DNA of 64,000 nucleotides. It comes from CAWFGW01 sp963815495 (lineage in GTDB: Bacteria > Bacteroidota > Bacteroidia > Cytophagales > JAAEPT01). The position numbers and the translations under genes were made by a program. Location: positions 62,001-126,000 of the forward strand of contig CAWFGW010000015.1 of the NCBI GenBank assembly GCA_963815495.1, read 5' to 3'. The notes beneath the pieces were generated by a model. The model searched no databases. It worked only from the letters and a program-made list of their open reading frames with translations, and had not been told where the DNA came from. This document shows, piece after piece, positions 28,347 to 37,707 of this stretch. Every line of letters begins with the position of its first letter. The stretch's first letter is position 1.

Positions 28347-28745
28347 ATGAAAAATCTAAGTACAGTTATTGATATTTTGTTAATTGAAGACAATTATCCA
28401 GATGTGATTTTAGTAAAAAGAGAACTAGATAGAAGTGGACTTAACTTTACCTTAAAAGTAATGGACGATGGTGAAGATGCCCTGAATTATTTATTAAAAT
28501 CAAATGATAAGTTGCCTAACGTCATACTGTTAGATATTAATCTACCTAAAATTAATGGTTTTGAAATATTAACCGAAACAATAACTAATAAGCGTTTAGA
28601 CAAAATTCCTATTATTATTTTAACCACCTCTGACACTGATAGATTTAAGAGTTTTAGTCAAAATTTTGGTGTGGCAGCTTACAATGTAAAACCATTAGAT
28701 ATTAATTTATTGAAGCGAGTATATCATGATTCAATAGCTGCCTGA
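28347..28745 (+). CDS. Single-domain response regulator (Rcp1-like)
   Basis: The 132-residue receiver has no output domain. The acidic pocket (IEDN), phospho-acceptor Asp63 (ILLDINLPKINGFEIL), the Thr of ILTTSDT and the Lys of YNVKPLD are all present. The long loop after the first helix (KVMDDGEDALNYLLKSN) is typical of Rcp1/CheY-like regulators paired with phytochrome-type kinases, which fits the DLQEPL kinase 77 bases upstream. The output partner is not in the window. Confidence 0.9.
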   Translation: MKNLSTVIDILLIEDNYPDVILVKRELDRSGLNFTLKVMDDGEDALNYLLKSNDKLPNVILLDINLPKINGFEILTETITNKRLDKIPIIILTTSDTDRFKSFSQNFGVAAYNVKPLDINLLKRVYHDSIAA

Positions 28746-28792
28746 ATGATTACTCTAAGCAGTAATTATTCATTAAGTAACAACTTATAAGT

Positions 28793-29338
28793 TTAAGCAG
28801 ATATTTTTTGCACAAACCCTAAATAGGCGTTCAAAAAGCTATCTAATCTTTTTTGAAAATTAGCGTCTAACACTACGCCCTTTTCATCTAATACTTGGTC
28901 CATATTACCTACCGTGAGCATGTGTGGAAGTGGATAACCAAAGATTGAGAGAATAATTTGTTGCAATTGATATGCTGCGCGGATTCCTCCTAAAGCTCCT
29001 GTAGAAGCAGTTGCCACACCAATTGGTTTTCCATTAAAAGGATCTTTCGCAAACACATCAATAAAATTTTTCAAACCTGATGATATACTACCATTGTATT
29101 CAGGAGTAAGAAAAATGATTCCATCAGAACTAATTAATGTATCTGAAACTGCCTTCAATTGATTATCAGGATCCTCCATAAACCCAAAACGTTCTTCAAA
29201 AGGAGGAAGGTTCAGTTCTAATAAATCAATAATTTGAGCGCTGTTGTCTGATTTTTCAACCGCACTTTTTAAAGCAAAAGCTACTCGCGGACTCAACCGA
29301 CCTCTTCTTGTGCTACTGGATACAATGGTGATTTTCAT
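28793..29338 (-). CDS. NADPH-dependent FMN reductase family protein
   Basis: The 181-residue flavodoxin-fold enzyme starts MKITIVSSSTRRGRLSPRVA, with a phosphate-binding loop near SSSTRRGR and the second flavin motif TPEYNGSISSGLKNFIDVF. It uses NAD(P)H to reduce FMN, quinones or azo/chromate-type acceptors. The substrate cannot be told. It converges with the response regulator gene. Confidence 0.88.
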   Translation of the reverse strand: MKITIVSSSTRRGRLSPRVAFALKSAVEKSDNSAQIIDLLELNLPPFEERFGFMEDPDNQLKAVSDTLISSDGIIFLTPEYNGSISSGLKNFIDVFAKDPFNGKPIGVATASTGALGGIRAAYQLQQIILSIFGYPLPHMLTVGNMDQVLDEKGVVLDANFQKRLDSFLNAYLGFVQKISA

Positions 29339-29407
29339 ACGTATTAATAAAGCTTATTTTATAATCGGATTCAAGATTTTTTAATTTTGAAAAGAAAGAT
29401 TTCTGGT

Positions 29408-30931
29408 TTACTTTTTTCTCAACTCAAACAAGTCTTTTCGTCTATCTTTCAAATTTCTGACACTCCCAAGTTGGTTTAATTCTCTTAATAAATCCAAATC
29501 AACATCTGCAATTAAGATCATTTCCGTATTTGGTGTAGCCTCTGCTTTGATTCCATTTGCTGGGAAAGAGAAATCACACGGAGTGAACACCATTGACTGA
29601 GCAAATTGAATATCCATGTTATGTACCTTGGGCAAATTGCCTACGCTTCCAGCTATTGCTACATAACATTCATTTTCTATCGCACGTGCTTGAGCACAAT
29701 TTCTTACTCGTGAATAACCATTTTGTGTATCCGTTAAAAAGGGTACAAACAAAATATCCATTCCCTCGTCAGCGAGTAGTCGACTTAATTCTGGAAATTC
29801 AGAATCATAACAAATCAGAATGCCGACTTTACCACAGTCTGTGTCATAAGCCTTTAACTCATAACCGCCTTCCATACCCCATACTTTGGCTTCATCAGGG
29901 GTAACATGCAGTTTTTCATATCGCTCCACCGAACCATCTCGCTTGCATAAATAACCTACATTATAGAGTCGGTCATTAACTATTTCAGGCATACTCCCCG
30001 AAATAATATTGATATTGTAGGAGATAGCTAATTCAGCAAATTTCTCGACAATTTTACTCGTATGTTTTGCTAACTCTCTAATGGCATTGGCCTCTGACAA
30101 ATGATTGTTTTCTGCCATCAGTGGTGCATTAAAAAACTCAGGAAATAATGCAAAATCTGATCGATATCCAGAAACGGCATCAACAAAATACTCCACTTGT
30201 TGCATGAGTTCTTCTAAATTAGAATATGGACGCATTTGCCACTGAACCAAACCGAGCCGTACTATTTTTTTAGTTGCAGAGGCGTTTTTACTAGGTTTTT
30301 CATAATAGATGTTATCCCATTCTAATAAAACCGCAAACTCACTTGACTCGGTATCCCCTTCTAAATATCCTTTTAAAATTTTAGTAGCGTGAAAGTCATT
30401 TGATATTTGAAAGTTATATACTGGATCATGTATTTCTTTTCGCTTCACTTTATCAATATATTGTTTGGGCGTTAGTTCACTCGCATGCAAGTGATAATTT
30501 GGAATGCGACCTCCAAAAGCAATACCTTTTAAATTTAATCGCTCGCATAACTCTTTTCTGTAATCGTACAACCTACGCCCCAAACGAAGACCTCTAAATT
30601 CAGGTTTAATAAAAACATCGATTCCATATAGCCGATCTCCTGTCGCTGAATGGGTGTTAAATGAATAATTCCCCGTTATTTCTTTATAGGTGTGTTTGTA
30701 TTCAAACTTATCATAATCAACAACAATAGATAATGCACATCCAGCCAAATGGTTATTTACTTTGATAACCACTTGTCCCTCTGGAAATTTGTCTATCAAC
30801 GATTGTATATGTGATTCTTGCCAATAGGCATTCGTTAAGTTAGAATAAGCTTCTATCATTGCGTCTTTTAGCTCTTGATAATCACTTATACTTAAATATT
30901 GTAGTTCTATGTTCTCAATTTCTACTGACAT
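29408..30931 (-). CDS. GNAT N-acetyltransferase fused to carbon-nitrogen hydrolase
   Basis: The 507-residue two-domain enzyme has an N-terminal GNAT fold (about 1-210; FIKPEFRGLRLGRRLYDYRKELC is the acetyl-CoA loop region). The C-terminal nitrilase-superfamily amidase (about 225-500) has the Glu-Lys-Cys triad in LFPEFFNAP, YEKLHVTP and ILICYDSEFPEL. The combination is known in bacteria as a bifunctional GNAT/carbon-nitrogen hydrolase. Possible roles are amide hydrolysis coupled to acetyl transfer on the same small amine; the substrate is unknown. Confidence 0.9.
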   Translation of the reverse strand: MSVEIENIELQYLSISDYQELKDAMIEAYSNLTNAYWQESHIQSLIDKFPEGQVVIKVNNHLAGCALSIVVDYDKFEYKHTYKEITGNYSFNTHSATGDRLYGIDVFIKPEFRGLRLGRRLYDYRKELCERLNLKGIAFGGRIPNYHLHASELTPKQYIDKVKRKEIHDPVYNFQISNDFHATKILKGYLEGDTESSEFAVLLEWDNIYYEKPSKNASATKKIVRLGLVQWQMRPYSNLEELMQQVEYFVDAVSGYRSDFALFPEFFNAPLMAENNHLSEANAIRELAKHTSKIVEKFAELAISYNINIISGSMPEIVNDRLYNVGYLCKRDGSVERYEKLHVTPDEAKVWGMEGGYELKAYDTDCGKVGILICYDSEFPELSRLLADEGMDILFVPFLTDTQNGYSRVRNCAQARAIENECYVAIAGSVGNLPKVHNMDIQFAQSMVFTPCDFSFPANGIKAEATPNTEMILIADVDLDLLRELNQLGSVRNLKDRRKDLFELRKK

Positions 30932-31042
30932 GTTTTTTTATTTTATTAGAGGTTACCTTCCCTACTAACCTTTTGTGCTATTTACTATTTTAGCTACTAA
31001 ATACAATTGTCTCCTGTTATTTATTTTAAGGCACGACCAATA

Positions 31043-31072
31043 TTTGATTCCCATATTTGTTTCGTACTTTTG
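31043..31072 (+). promoter_or_regulatory. Promoter of the GGGP synthase gene
   Basis: A -33 TTTG at 31043-31046 and a -7 TACTTTTG at 31065-31072, 18 bases apart, match the Bacteroidota consensus. The -7 box ends only 5 bases before the GTG at 31078, so the mRNA must be leaderless or nearly so. This rules out the longer TTG start at 31057. Confidence 0.5.
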
Positions 31073-31077
31073 GTTTA

Positions 31078-31815
31078 GTGAAACACGCTATATACGATAA
31101 GATAATTAAAGCAAAGACCGAAAACAAAAAGGGTATAGCTATATTAATAGATCCTGATGATATTTCGGAAGAACGATGCATCCAGTTTGCCCGTACGGCA
31201 CAAGAAGCTGGAGTTAGTTATTTTTTTGTTGGAGGCAGCTTGCTAACCAGTGATAAATTAGAGCAAACGGTCAGTTTGTTAAAAGACCACTCTTCTATTC
31301 CAGTCCTCCTTTTCCCTGGAAGCCATAGTCACATAACAGCACAAGCGGATGCATTGTTATTTTTATCACTAATATCTGGAAGAAACCCTGATTTTTTAAT
31401 CGGACAACAGGTGTTGGCAGCACCAAGCATTAAAAGAAGTGGTTTAGAAACAATCGCTACTGGTTATATTTTAGTAGACAGCGGAGAACCAACCACTGTT
31501 TCTTACATTAGCAATACGCAACCAATTCCTGCAAACAAACCTGAAATAGCTGCTTGCACTGCGTTAGCAGGAGAACTTTTAGGTTTAAAATTGTTTTATT
31601 TAGAAGGTGGTTCCGGAGCCAAAAACCCCGTTTCAGCTAAAATGATTGCTGCAACAAAACGTGCTATAGATTCTCCTCTCATTGTTGGTGGAGGAATAAA
31701 ATCATTAGAAGCGGCACAACGGGCGTTTGATGCGGGTGCTGATATTATTGTAGTGGGCACAGCAATAGAAGAAAACGCAGCCTTTTTAAATGAATTAGGA
31801 AAGCTAGCGCTTTGA
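31078..31815 (+). CDS. Geranylgeranylglyceryl (heptaprenylglyceryl) phosphate synthase family
   Basis: The 245-residue TIM barrel joins a polyprenyl diphosphate to glycerol-1-phosphate, the first step of archaeal-type ether lipids; a bacterial branch occurs widely in Bacteroidota. Motifs: AILIDPDD at the first strand, FVGGSLLTS, the phosphate site LEGGSGAKNPV and the late VGGGIKS plus VVGTAIEE. The chain length of the prenyl substrate cannot be read. Start GTG at 31078 for the promoter reason given above. Confidence 0.9.
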   Translation: MKHAIYDKIIKAKTENKKGIAILIDPDDISEERCIQFARTAQEAGVSYFFVGGSLLTSDKLEQTVSLLKDHSSIPVLLFPGSHSHITAQADALLFLSLISGRNPDFLIGQQVLAAPSIKRSGLETIATGYILVDSGEPTTVSYISNTQPIPANKPEIAACTALAGELLGLKLFYLEGGSGAKNPVSAKMIAATKRAIDSPLIVGGGIKSLEAAQRAFDAGADIIVVGTAIEENAAFLNELGKLAL

Positions 31816-31826
31816 ATTTCACCAAA

Positions 31827-32357
31827 TTAATTCAAATTGAAGTTATATCCAGCGGTTATGGTAAAAGGCAATAAAGTTGATGTTTCTATATAAGGATTGT
31901 TGACAATAGCATCCCAGGTATCTCGAAATTCTTTCGAACGGACAGGGAATAACAGGGAAAATTGCCAATAGTTTTCTTTTCGATTTTTAATATTTATACC
32001 AGCACCAAAACTCGGCCCATAATATATCTCCTTAAAATCTTGTCCATAACCATAAAAATCTTGAATTAAAATAATGCCGTTGTAGCCATACATTCCTTCC
32101 AAATAAAACCGCACATTACTAGTTGAAGGGATTAAAAACTGCAACCCAAAATTATAACCAGCGCCAGCAATGGCATATCCAAACCCACCAAATAAACCCA
32201 GAGACCCCGCTGGATAATAGGCTAATTTGCCACCTATTCCTCCAAACTCTAAACCAGTACCAATACCCAGTGTCGCAACCCCTTTTTCTTGCGCGCTGCT
32301 TGAAGTAGTTTTAGTAATTACTAAAACCACTAAAATGATAAAAAGTGTTTTTTTCAT
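31827..32357 (-). CDS. Putative outer-membrane protein
   Basis: The 176-residue protein has a signal peptide (about 1-23, ending SSAQ) and glycine/aromatic-rich beta strands through the mature part (GLFGGFGYAIAGAGYNFGLQF, FYLEGMYGYNG, PFTITAGYNFNL), ending in an aromatic-containing strand as small beta barrels do. The start is the ATG at 32357, overlapping the M20 gene's stop by one base (TAATG); a longer frame upstream lies inside that gene. No named family recognised. Confidence 0.6.
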   Translation of the reverse strand: MKKTLFIILVVLVITKTTSSSAQEKGVATLGIGTGLEFGGIGGKLAYYPAGSLGLFGGFGYAIAGAGYNFGLQFLIPSTSNVRFYLEGMYGYNGIILIQDFYGYGQDFKEIYYGPSFGAGINIKNRKENYWQFSLLFPVRSKEFRDTWDAIVNNPYIETSTLLPFTITAGYNFNLN

Positions 32358-33553
32358 TAATTTATTAGTTGTCTTAAAGTCAAGTAAGCCATTAAACCAG
32401 CTCCAATTTCTAGACAACTTTCGTCTATATTAAATGTTGGAGTATGTAATCCCGATGTAATTCCTTTATCAGCATTTCGGATTCCTAAGCGATAAAAACA
32501 TGAATCAATTTGTTGGGAATAAAAAGCAAAGTCTTCTGCTGCCATCCACAAATCTAAGTCTTCAACATTTTCTTCTCCAAGATATTCTACTGCATAACTC
32601 TTTAGTGTTTCTGCTAACTCAGGGGTATTTTTTAAAAAGGGATAACCAACTTTTATCTCCACCTCACAAATACCTCCCATGGCAATGGCAATATTTTCTG
32701 CCATTGTTTTTATTTTTTGGTGCGCTTCAAAACGCCATTTTTCATCCATCGTTCGAAATGTGCCTTCAACATCCACCACTTCAGGAATTATATTGGTAGC
32801 TCCATTCGCAGTCACTTTACCAAACGAAAGCACTGAAGGAATTTTTGGGGAGGCATTTCTACTCACAATTTGCTGCAAGGCAACAATAATATGGGAAGTA
32901 ATTAACACCGGATCAATGTTGTTTTCGGGCATAGCTGCATGCCCACCTTTGCCTTTTACTTTTAAAAATATTTCATCCGCACTGGCCATATACATTCCTG
33001 AACGAAAACCTACTTTACCAGCATCGATAAAAGGCATCACATGTTGACCGACTATGTTTTGGGGTGTGGGGTTTTCAAGTACTCCTTCTTTAATCATCAT
33101 GGATGCACCACCTGGTAATCGCTCCTCACCAGGTTGAAATATTAACTTTATAGTACCCTCAAATTCAGATTTGAATTCGTTCATTATCCGGGTAGCCCCT
33201 AACAATGAAGTGGTATGCACATCATGGCCACAGGCATGCATTACACCCTCATTTTTAGATTTATAATGCAACCGTATTTTGCTCAAAAATTGGCAATGCA
33301 TCCATGTCTGCACGCAATGCAATGGTTCTGTGAATCAGGGTTTTTTACCTTTTATATATCCAACCACACCAGTTCCTGCAACGCCTTCAGTAATTTCATC
33401 TACACCGATTTCTTTTAATCGGTTAATGACAAATTTTGCGGTCTCATATTCTTGAAAAGAAAGTTCAGGATGCATGTGTAAATGATGTCGTGTATCTAAC
33501 AACTCATTTTCATGTTTTTTTGCTAGTTCACTTACTTTTTGCTTTAAATCCAT
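32357..33553 (-). CDS. M20 family amidohydrolase (frameshifted)
   Basis: The locus encodes an M20D-type metal amidohydrolase (about 398 residues when restored) that cleaves N-acyl amino acids or similar amides. N-terminal part: DTRHHLHMHPELSFQE. Main part: EGVMHACGHDVHTTS with metal ligands, then the dimerisation domain and late EDFAFY. Three apparent +1 shifts lie within 90 bases: an extra A in the A6 run (33341-33346), one base in 33326-33333 and an extra base at 33265-33266. Together they restore the frame and rebuild the conserved RADMDALP. It starts by overlapping the SPOR-like gene's stop (TAATG). Confidence 0.8.
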
Positions 33554-34029
33554 TACTTAACTTTATCTACAGGTATACAATTTTCAGGTAATAGAAGTGC
33601 GGTATCAAAAACTTTTTGAAGCTGAATTAAATCTTGATGTGCCCGAAGTCTTTCGATATAATTACCAACTTTTACTCGAAAATCAACTTTATATTCTACG
33701 TATACATCAGCATCTTTGAAACCTTCTATTTCTTTGAGTTGATTTTTCACTGCTTCAACTTCTGCTTCACTTCTCCCTAAATAAATTTGAATACGGTAAC
33801 CCCTAGCACACTTTATTTTGTTGACAAATTCAGCATAGCCTTCTAATGCATTCTCAACTTTAGCGTTATCATGGTGCTCAATGGCAACTACGCTATCTTT
33901 TCGAGCTTTGAACTCCTCCTCATTGAACTCCACTTGTGGACGAACTTTGGATAAGTCTTCCGAATATTGACCCCAGCTCAAATAAGCCAGTGCAATAAAG
34001 AGATATGTGAGAATAGAATTAAGCTTCAT
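33553..34029 (-). CDS. Exported SPOR-like domain protein
   Basis: The 158-residue protein has a signal peptide (about 1-21, ending SWGQ). A C-terminal region (about 75-145; YRIQIYLGRSEAEVEAVKNQ, VYVEYKVDFRVKVGNY) has the beta-alpha-beta pattern of SPOR domains, which bind denuded glycan strands of peptidoglycan. The ATG at 34029 is preferred over the TTG at 34035. It overlaps the secA end by 11 bases. Confidence 0.7.
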   Translation of the reverse strand: MKLNSILTYLFIALAYLSWGQYSEDLSKVRPQVEFNEEEFKARKDSVVAIEHHDNAKVENALEGYAEFVNKIKCARGYRIQIYLGRSEAEVEAVKNQLKEIEGFKDADVYVEYKVDFRVKVGNYIERLRAHQDLIQLQKVFDTALLLPENCIPVDKVK

Positions 34030-37000
34030 CTTCAACTAATACGCATTTGTTATCTAAAACATCTTGTTCAACTGTTTTAAACTTCACATCTTTTTTCAAT
34101 GATCCATCCATATATTGCACCGAAACACGGTCATTTCTACCATGGATTTTTGTGCTCTTCATGGGTTGAACTACTTGTTTTTCTGTTTGCGTATCTGTAT
34201 CAGGCTGTCCACCACCATCTAGCAAACTGTGTGCTTCATTTTTATTTTCACTCAACTTACGCTGTTGTGCTTCACGTGCTTCTTGTATTTGTGCTGGATC
34301 ATTTTCAGGAAGTGATGCTTTCATTAAGAATGAAATAGCCTCGTGATTGATTTCACTTACAAAGGTCTTAAACAACTCAAATCCTTCAAATTTATAAATT
34401 AATAATGGATCCTTCTGCTCGTAGGAAGCGTTGTGAACGGCTTGTTTTAAGTCGTCCATTTCACGCAAGTGACTTGTCCAACCTTGATCTACTATTGCTA
34501 ACGACACCGATTTTTGTAAGGCACTTAAAAGCGCTTTTCCATTAGTCGAAATTACATCATTCAAGTTAGCAGAAATTCGTATTTGTTTGCTATCAGAAAC
34601 GAAAGGCATGGATACATTTTCAATCGTTGCACCTTTGTTGGCATACACGTCTTTCATGACCGGAAGAACGGCTTTAACTATTTTTTCGTTTTTCTTGTCA
34701 TAATACTCAATTGCTTCATCAAACAACTTATCTGTAATTGTTTGAACTGTATCTTTAGCTACATCCTGCTCGGTAAGTTTAGAGCTATAACCAAATGCGC
34801 CAATAGTCGATAATTGTAATTGCTCGATATCTTTTGTCGCTTTTACATTTTCAGCAAAGTCATCACATACATCATACAAGATGTTCATGATGTCAAGTTC
34901 TAGTCGTTCACCGTACAAAGCATTTCTTCTTCGCTTGTAAACTACTTCACGTTGCTGATTCATCACATCATCGTATTCCAATAAACGCTTACGAATCGCA
35001 AAGTTGTTTTCTTCTACTTTTTTCTGTGCTCGCTCAATAGAGCTAGTAATCATCGAGTGTTGAATAACTTCTCCTTCTCTCAAACCAATTTTATCCATCA
35101 ATCGGGCAATACGTTCTGGCATAAAAAGACGCATCAAGTTGTCTTCTAAACTCACAAAGAACTGAGAAGAACCCACATCACCTTGACGACCAGCACGACC
35201 ACGTAACTGTCTATCCACACGTCTGGACTCATGACGTTCTGTACCAATAATTGCCAAACCACCCGCTGCTTTCGCCTCTGGCGTTAACTTAATATCGGTA
35301 CCACGACCAGCCATGTTGGTTGCAATAGTTACTGTTCCTGACTTACCTGCTTCAGCAACAATATCAGCTTCTTTTTTATGTTGTTTTGCGTTCAACACGT
35401 TATGGTTGATATTACGCATTTTCAACATACGACTGATTACTTCTGAAATTTCTACAGAAGTTGTACCCACCAATACTGGACGACCTTGTTGTACCATCAC
35501 GCCAATTTCGTCAATTACGGCATTGAATTTTTCACGAACAGTTTTGTAAACTAAATCCTGTCTATCATCTCTAGCTAATTGGTCTGTTGGTAGGAATCAC
35601 TACGACATCCAATTTATAGATTTCCCAAAACTCACCAGCTTCTGTTTCAGCAGTACCAGTCATACCACTTAGTTTGTGGTACATTCTAAAGTAATTTTGA
35701 AGTGTTACAGTGGCATACGTTTGCGTGGCATCTTCCACCTTCACATTTTCTTTTGCTTCAATCGCTTGGTGTAGACCGTCAGAATAACGTCTACCGTCCA
35801 TGATACGACCAGTTTGCTCATCCACAATCATGACTTTTGAGTTCATGACCACATATTCTGTGTCTTTTTCAAACAAGGTATATGCCTTCAACAATTGGTT
35901 GATCGAGTGAATTCGCTGTGACTTTGCTGAATATTCTTTTATTAACGCATCTTTTTGCTGGACAATATCTTCTTCAGCAGCACCACTTTTTTCAATGGCA
36001 TCTAATTCAACACCTATGTCAGGAAGAATAAAAAAGTGAGGGTCTTCACCATCACCTGTGATCAACTCGATACCTTTATCGGTCAACTCTATGGAGTTTG
36101 TTTTTTCATCTATGGTAAAAAACAAAGGTGCATCTGCCTCTGGCATGCGCTTTTGGTTTTCAGCCAAATATTCATCTTCAATTTTTTGAAGTAAGGTTCG
36201 CATACCTGGCTCACCCAAGTATTTAATCAATGGTTTATGTTTTGGAAGACCTCTGAAAGCTCTGAATAAAGAAAGTCCACCTTCTTTCGTATCACCTGCA
36301 GCAATTTTTTTCTTTGCTTCAGTTAAAAAGTTAGCCGTCATTTTGCGTTGCTCTTCAACAATTCTAGCAATACGAGGTTTTAAATCATAAAACTCGTGTT
36401 GATCACCTTTCGGCACGGGACCAGAAATAATTAAGGGTGTTCGTGCATCATCAATCAATACAGAATCGACCTCATCAATCATCGCAAAATGATGCTTGCG
36501 TTGTACCAACTCTTCCGGCTTCATTGACATATTGTCTCTCAAATAGTCAAAACCAAATTCGTTATTTGTTCCGTAAGTGATGTCACAGTTGTAAGCATCA
36601 CGTCTCTTTTGTGAGTGTGCAGGATATTTGTCGATACAATCCACTTTCATTCCGTGAAAGGCAAAAATAGGACGCATCCATTCAGAGTCTCTTTTTGCTA
36701 AGTAATCATTTACCGTTACAATGTGAACACCTCTACCTGCTAACGCATTGAGGTAAGCTGGCAATGTTGCTACCAATGTTTTACCCTCACCAGTAGTCAT
36801 TTCAGCAATTTTGCCTTCATGCAACACTACACCACCAATCAATTGCACATCATAATGCACCATGTCCCAAACTACAGGCACACCTGCGGCTGTCCATTCG
36901 TTTTTCCAAACGGCATCGTACCTTGAATTTCAACATAGTCACTTTCGGCAGCTAATGTTTTGTCTAACAAGGTAGCTTCAACTACTAACTGTTTATTTTC

Positions 37001-37378
37001 TTTTAGTCTTCGCGCAGTTTCTTTCACTACGGCAAATGCTTGTGGAAGAATTTCAAGCAACACAACTTCTAACTCGGTGTCGCGATCTTTTTCAAGCTTA
37101 TCCAATTCGTCAAAAAGAGCCTCTTTCTGATGAATATCTATTCCTTCGACTTGAACTTTATTGCGGATTTCATCCATTTGACCGTCAATGGAAGAAAGTT
37201 TTTCAGCGATTATATCTTTTAGTTCTTGGGTGCGTGCTCTTAGGGCATTATCCGTGATAGAACTTAATTTTTCGAACTCAGTATTTATTTTTCCGACATA
37301 CGGTCTTATTATTTTTAAGTCCTTGTCGTTTTTATTTCCTAAGATTTTAGACAGTCCTTTTGTAACAAAATCTAACAT
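34019..37378 (-). CDS. secA: Preprotein translocase ATPase SecA (two frameshifts)
   Basis: SecA drives unfolded preproteins through SecYEG. The restored protein of about 1,120 residues is the length usual in Bacteroidota. The Walker A region MTTGEGKTLVATLPAYLNAL, the DEAD-type MIDEVDSVLIDDARTP and the GRAGRQGD motif are present; the C-terminal zinc finger of proteobacterial SecA is absent, normal for this phylum. Two single-base shifts break it: a missing base near 36917 (GGTAC then GAT) and an extra A at 35576 (ATT-A-GCT). Since secA is essential, sequence error is the best explanation. Start MLDFVTKGLSKIL at 37378. It leads an operon with tightly coupled genes. Confidence 0.93.
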
Positions 37379-37520
37379 AACGTGCTTTTTAGCAAATTTT
37401 ATAAGTGTTGTATGAATCACAATATTACTGAAATTTCATGTAATACCGATGTGAAAATCTTGGTTTCATTTATCAATAAATAAACCAATTGTAGGAATAG
37501 GTACAAATTGTCAGGTATTA

Positions 37521-37608
37521 AAAAAAAGAAAACCGCAGAAGGGGGGACAACTGCGGCTTCTGTTTGCACCGAAGTGCATTCTCCGACTGAGAATTGTATG
37601 TAACCTGT
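37521..37608 (-). ncRNA. Candidate sigma-54-driven small RNA with C-rich terminator loop
   Basis: No protein fits here, but the minus strand has three ordered elements after a -24/-12 promoter. First comes a 6-bp hairpin ATTCTC/GAGAAT (37594-37578). Next is GCAC-TTCG-GTGC, the very stable C(UUCG)G tetraloop (37577-37566). Last is an intrinsic terminator, CCGCAG/CTGCGG (37556-37533), with an unpaired loop containing CCCCCC, followed by TTTTCTTTTTTTT. A second possible pairing, CAGAAG with CTTCTG, competes with the terminator stem. The predicted transcript is about 85-90 nt. C-rich loops of this kind pair with G-rich mRNA sites in other phyla; a target here is unknown. Confidence 0.5.
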
Positions 37609-37619
37609 TGAAGGCTTTT

Positions 37620-37635
37620 ACAAGGACTGTGCCAA
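37620..37635 (-). promoter_or_regulatory. Sigma-54 (RpoN) promoter
   Basis: On the minus strand TTGGCAC-AGTCC-TTGT closely matches the -24/-12 consensus TTGGCAC-N5-TTGC(A/T); only the C of GC at -12 is replaced by T. Counting 12 bases on puts transcription start near 37608, just ahead of the small-RNA hairpins. It lies after the helicase terminator, so it is not part of that operon. Confidence 0.5.
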
Positions 37636-37640
37636 GAATT

Positions 37641-37674
37641 AAAAACGCCTCTATTTATCAACAGAGGCGTTTTT
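37641..37674 (-). terminator. Terminator of the helicase gene (symmetrical)
   Basis: A perfect 12-bp stem AAAAACGCCTCT / AGAGGCGTTTTT with a 10-base loop, ending in T runs on both strands, lies 34 bases downstream of the helicase stop codon. It isolates the helicase from the small RNA and secA. Confidence 0.85.
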
Positions 37675-37707
37675 AAAAATGAGGAAACATGAAAAGTAGT
37701 CTATTTC

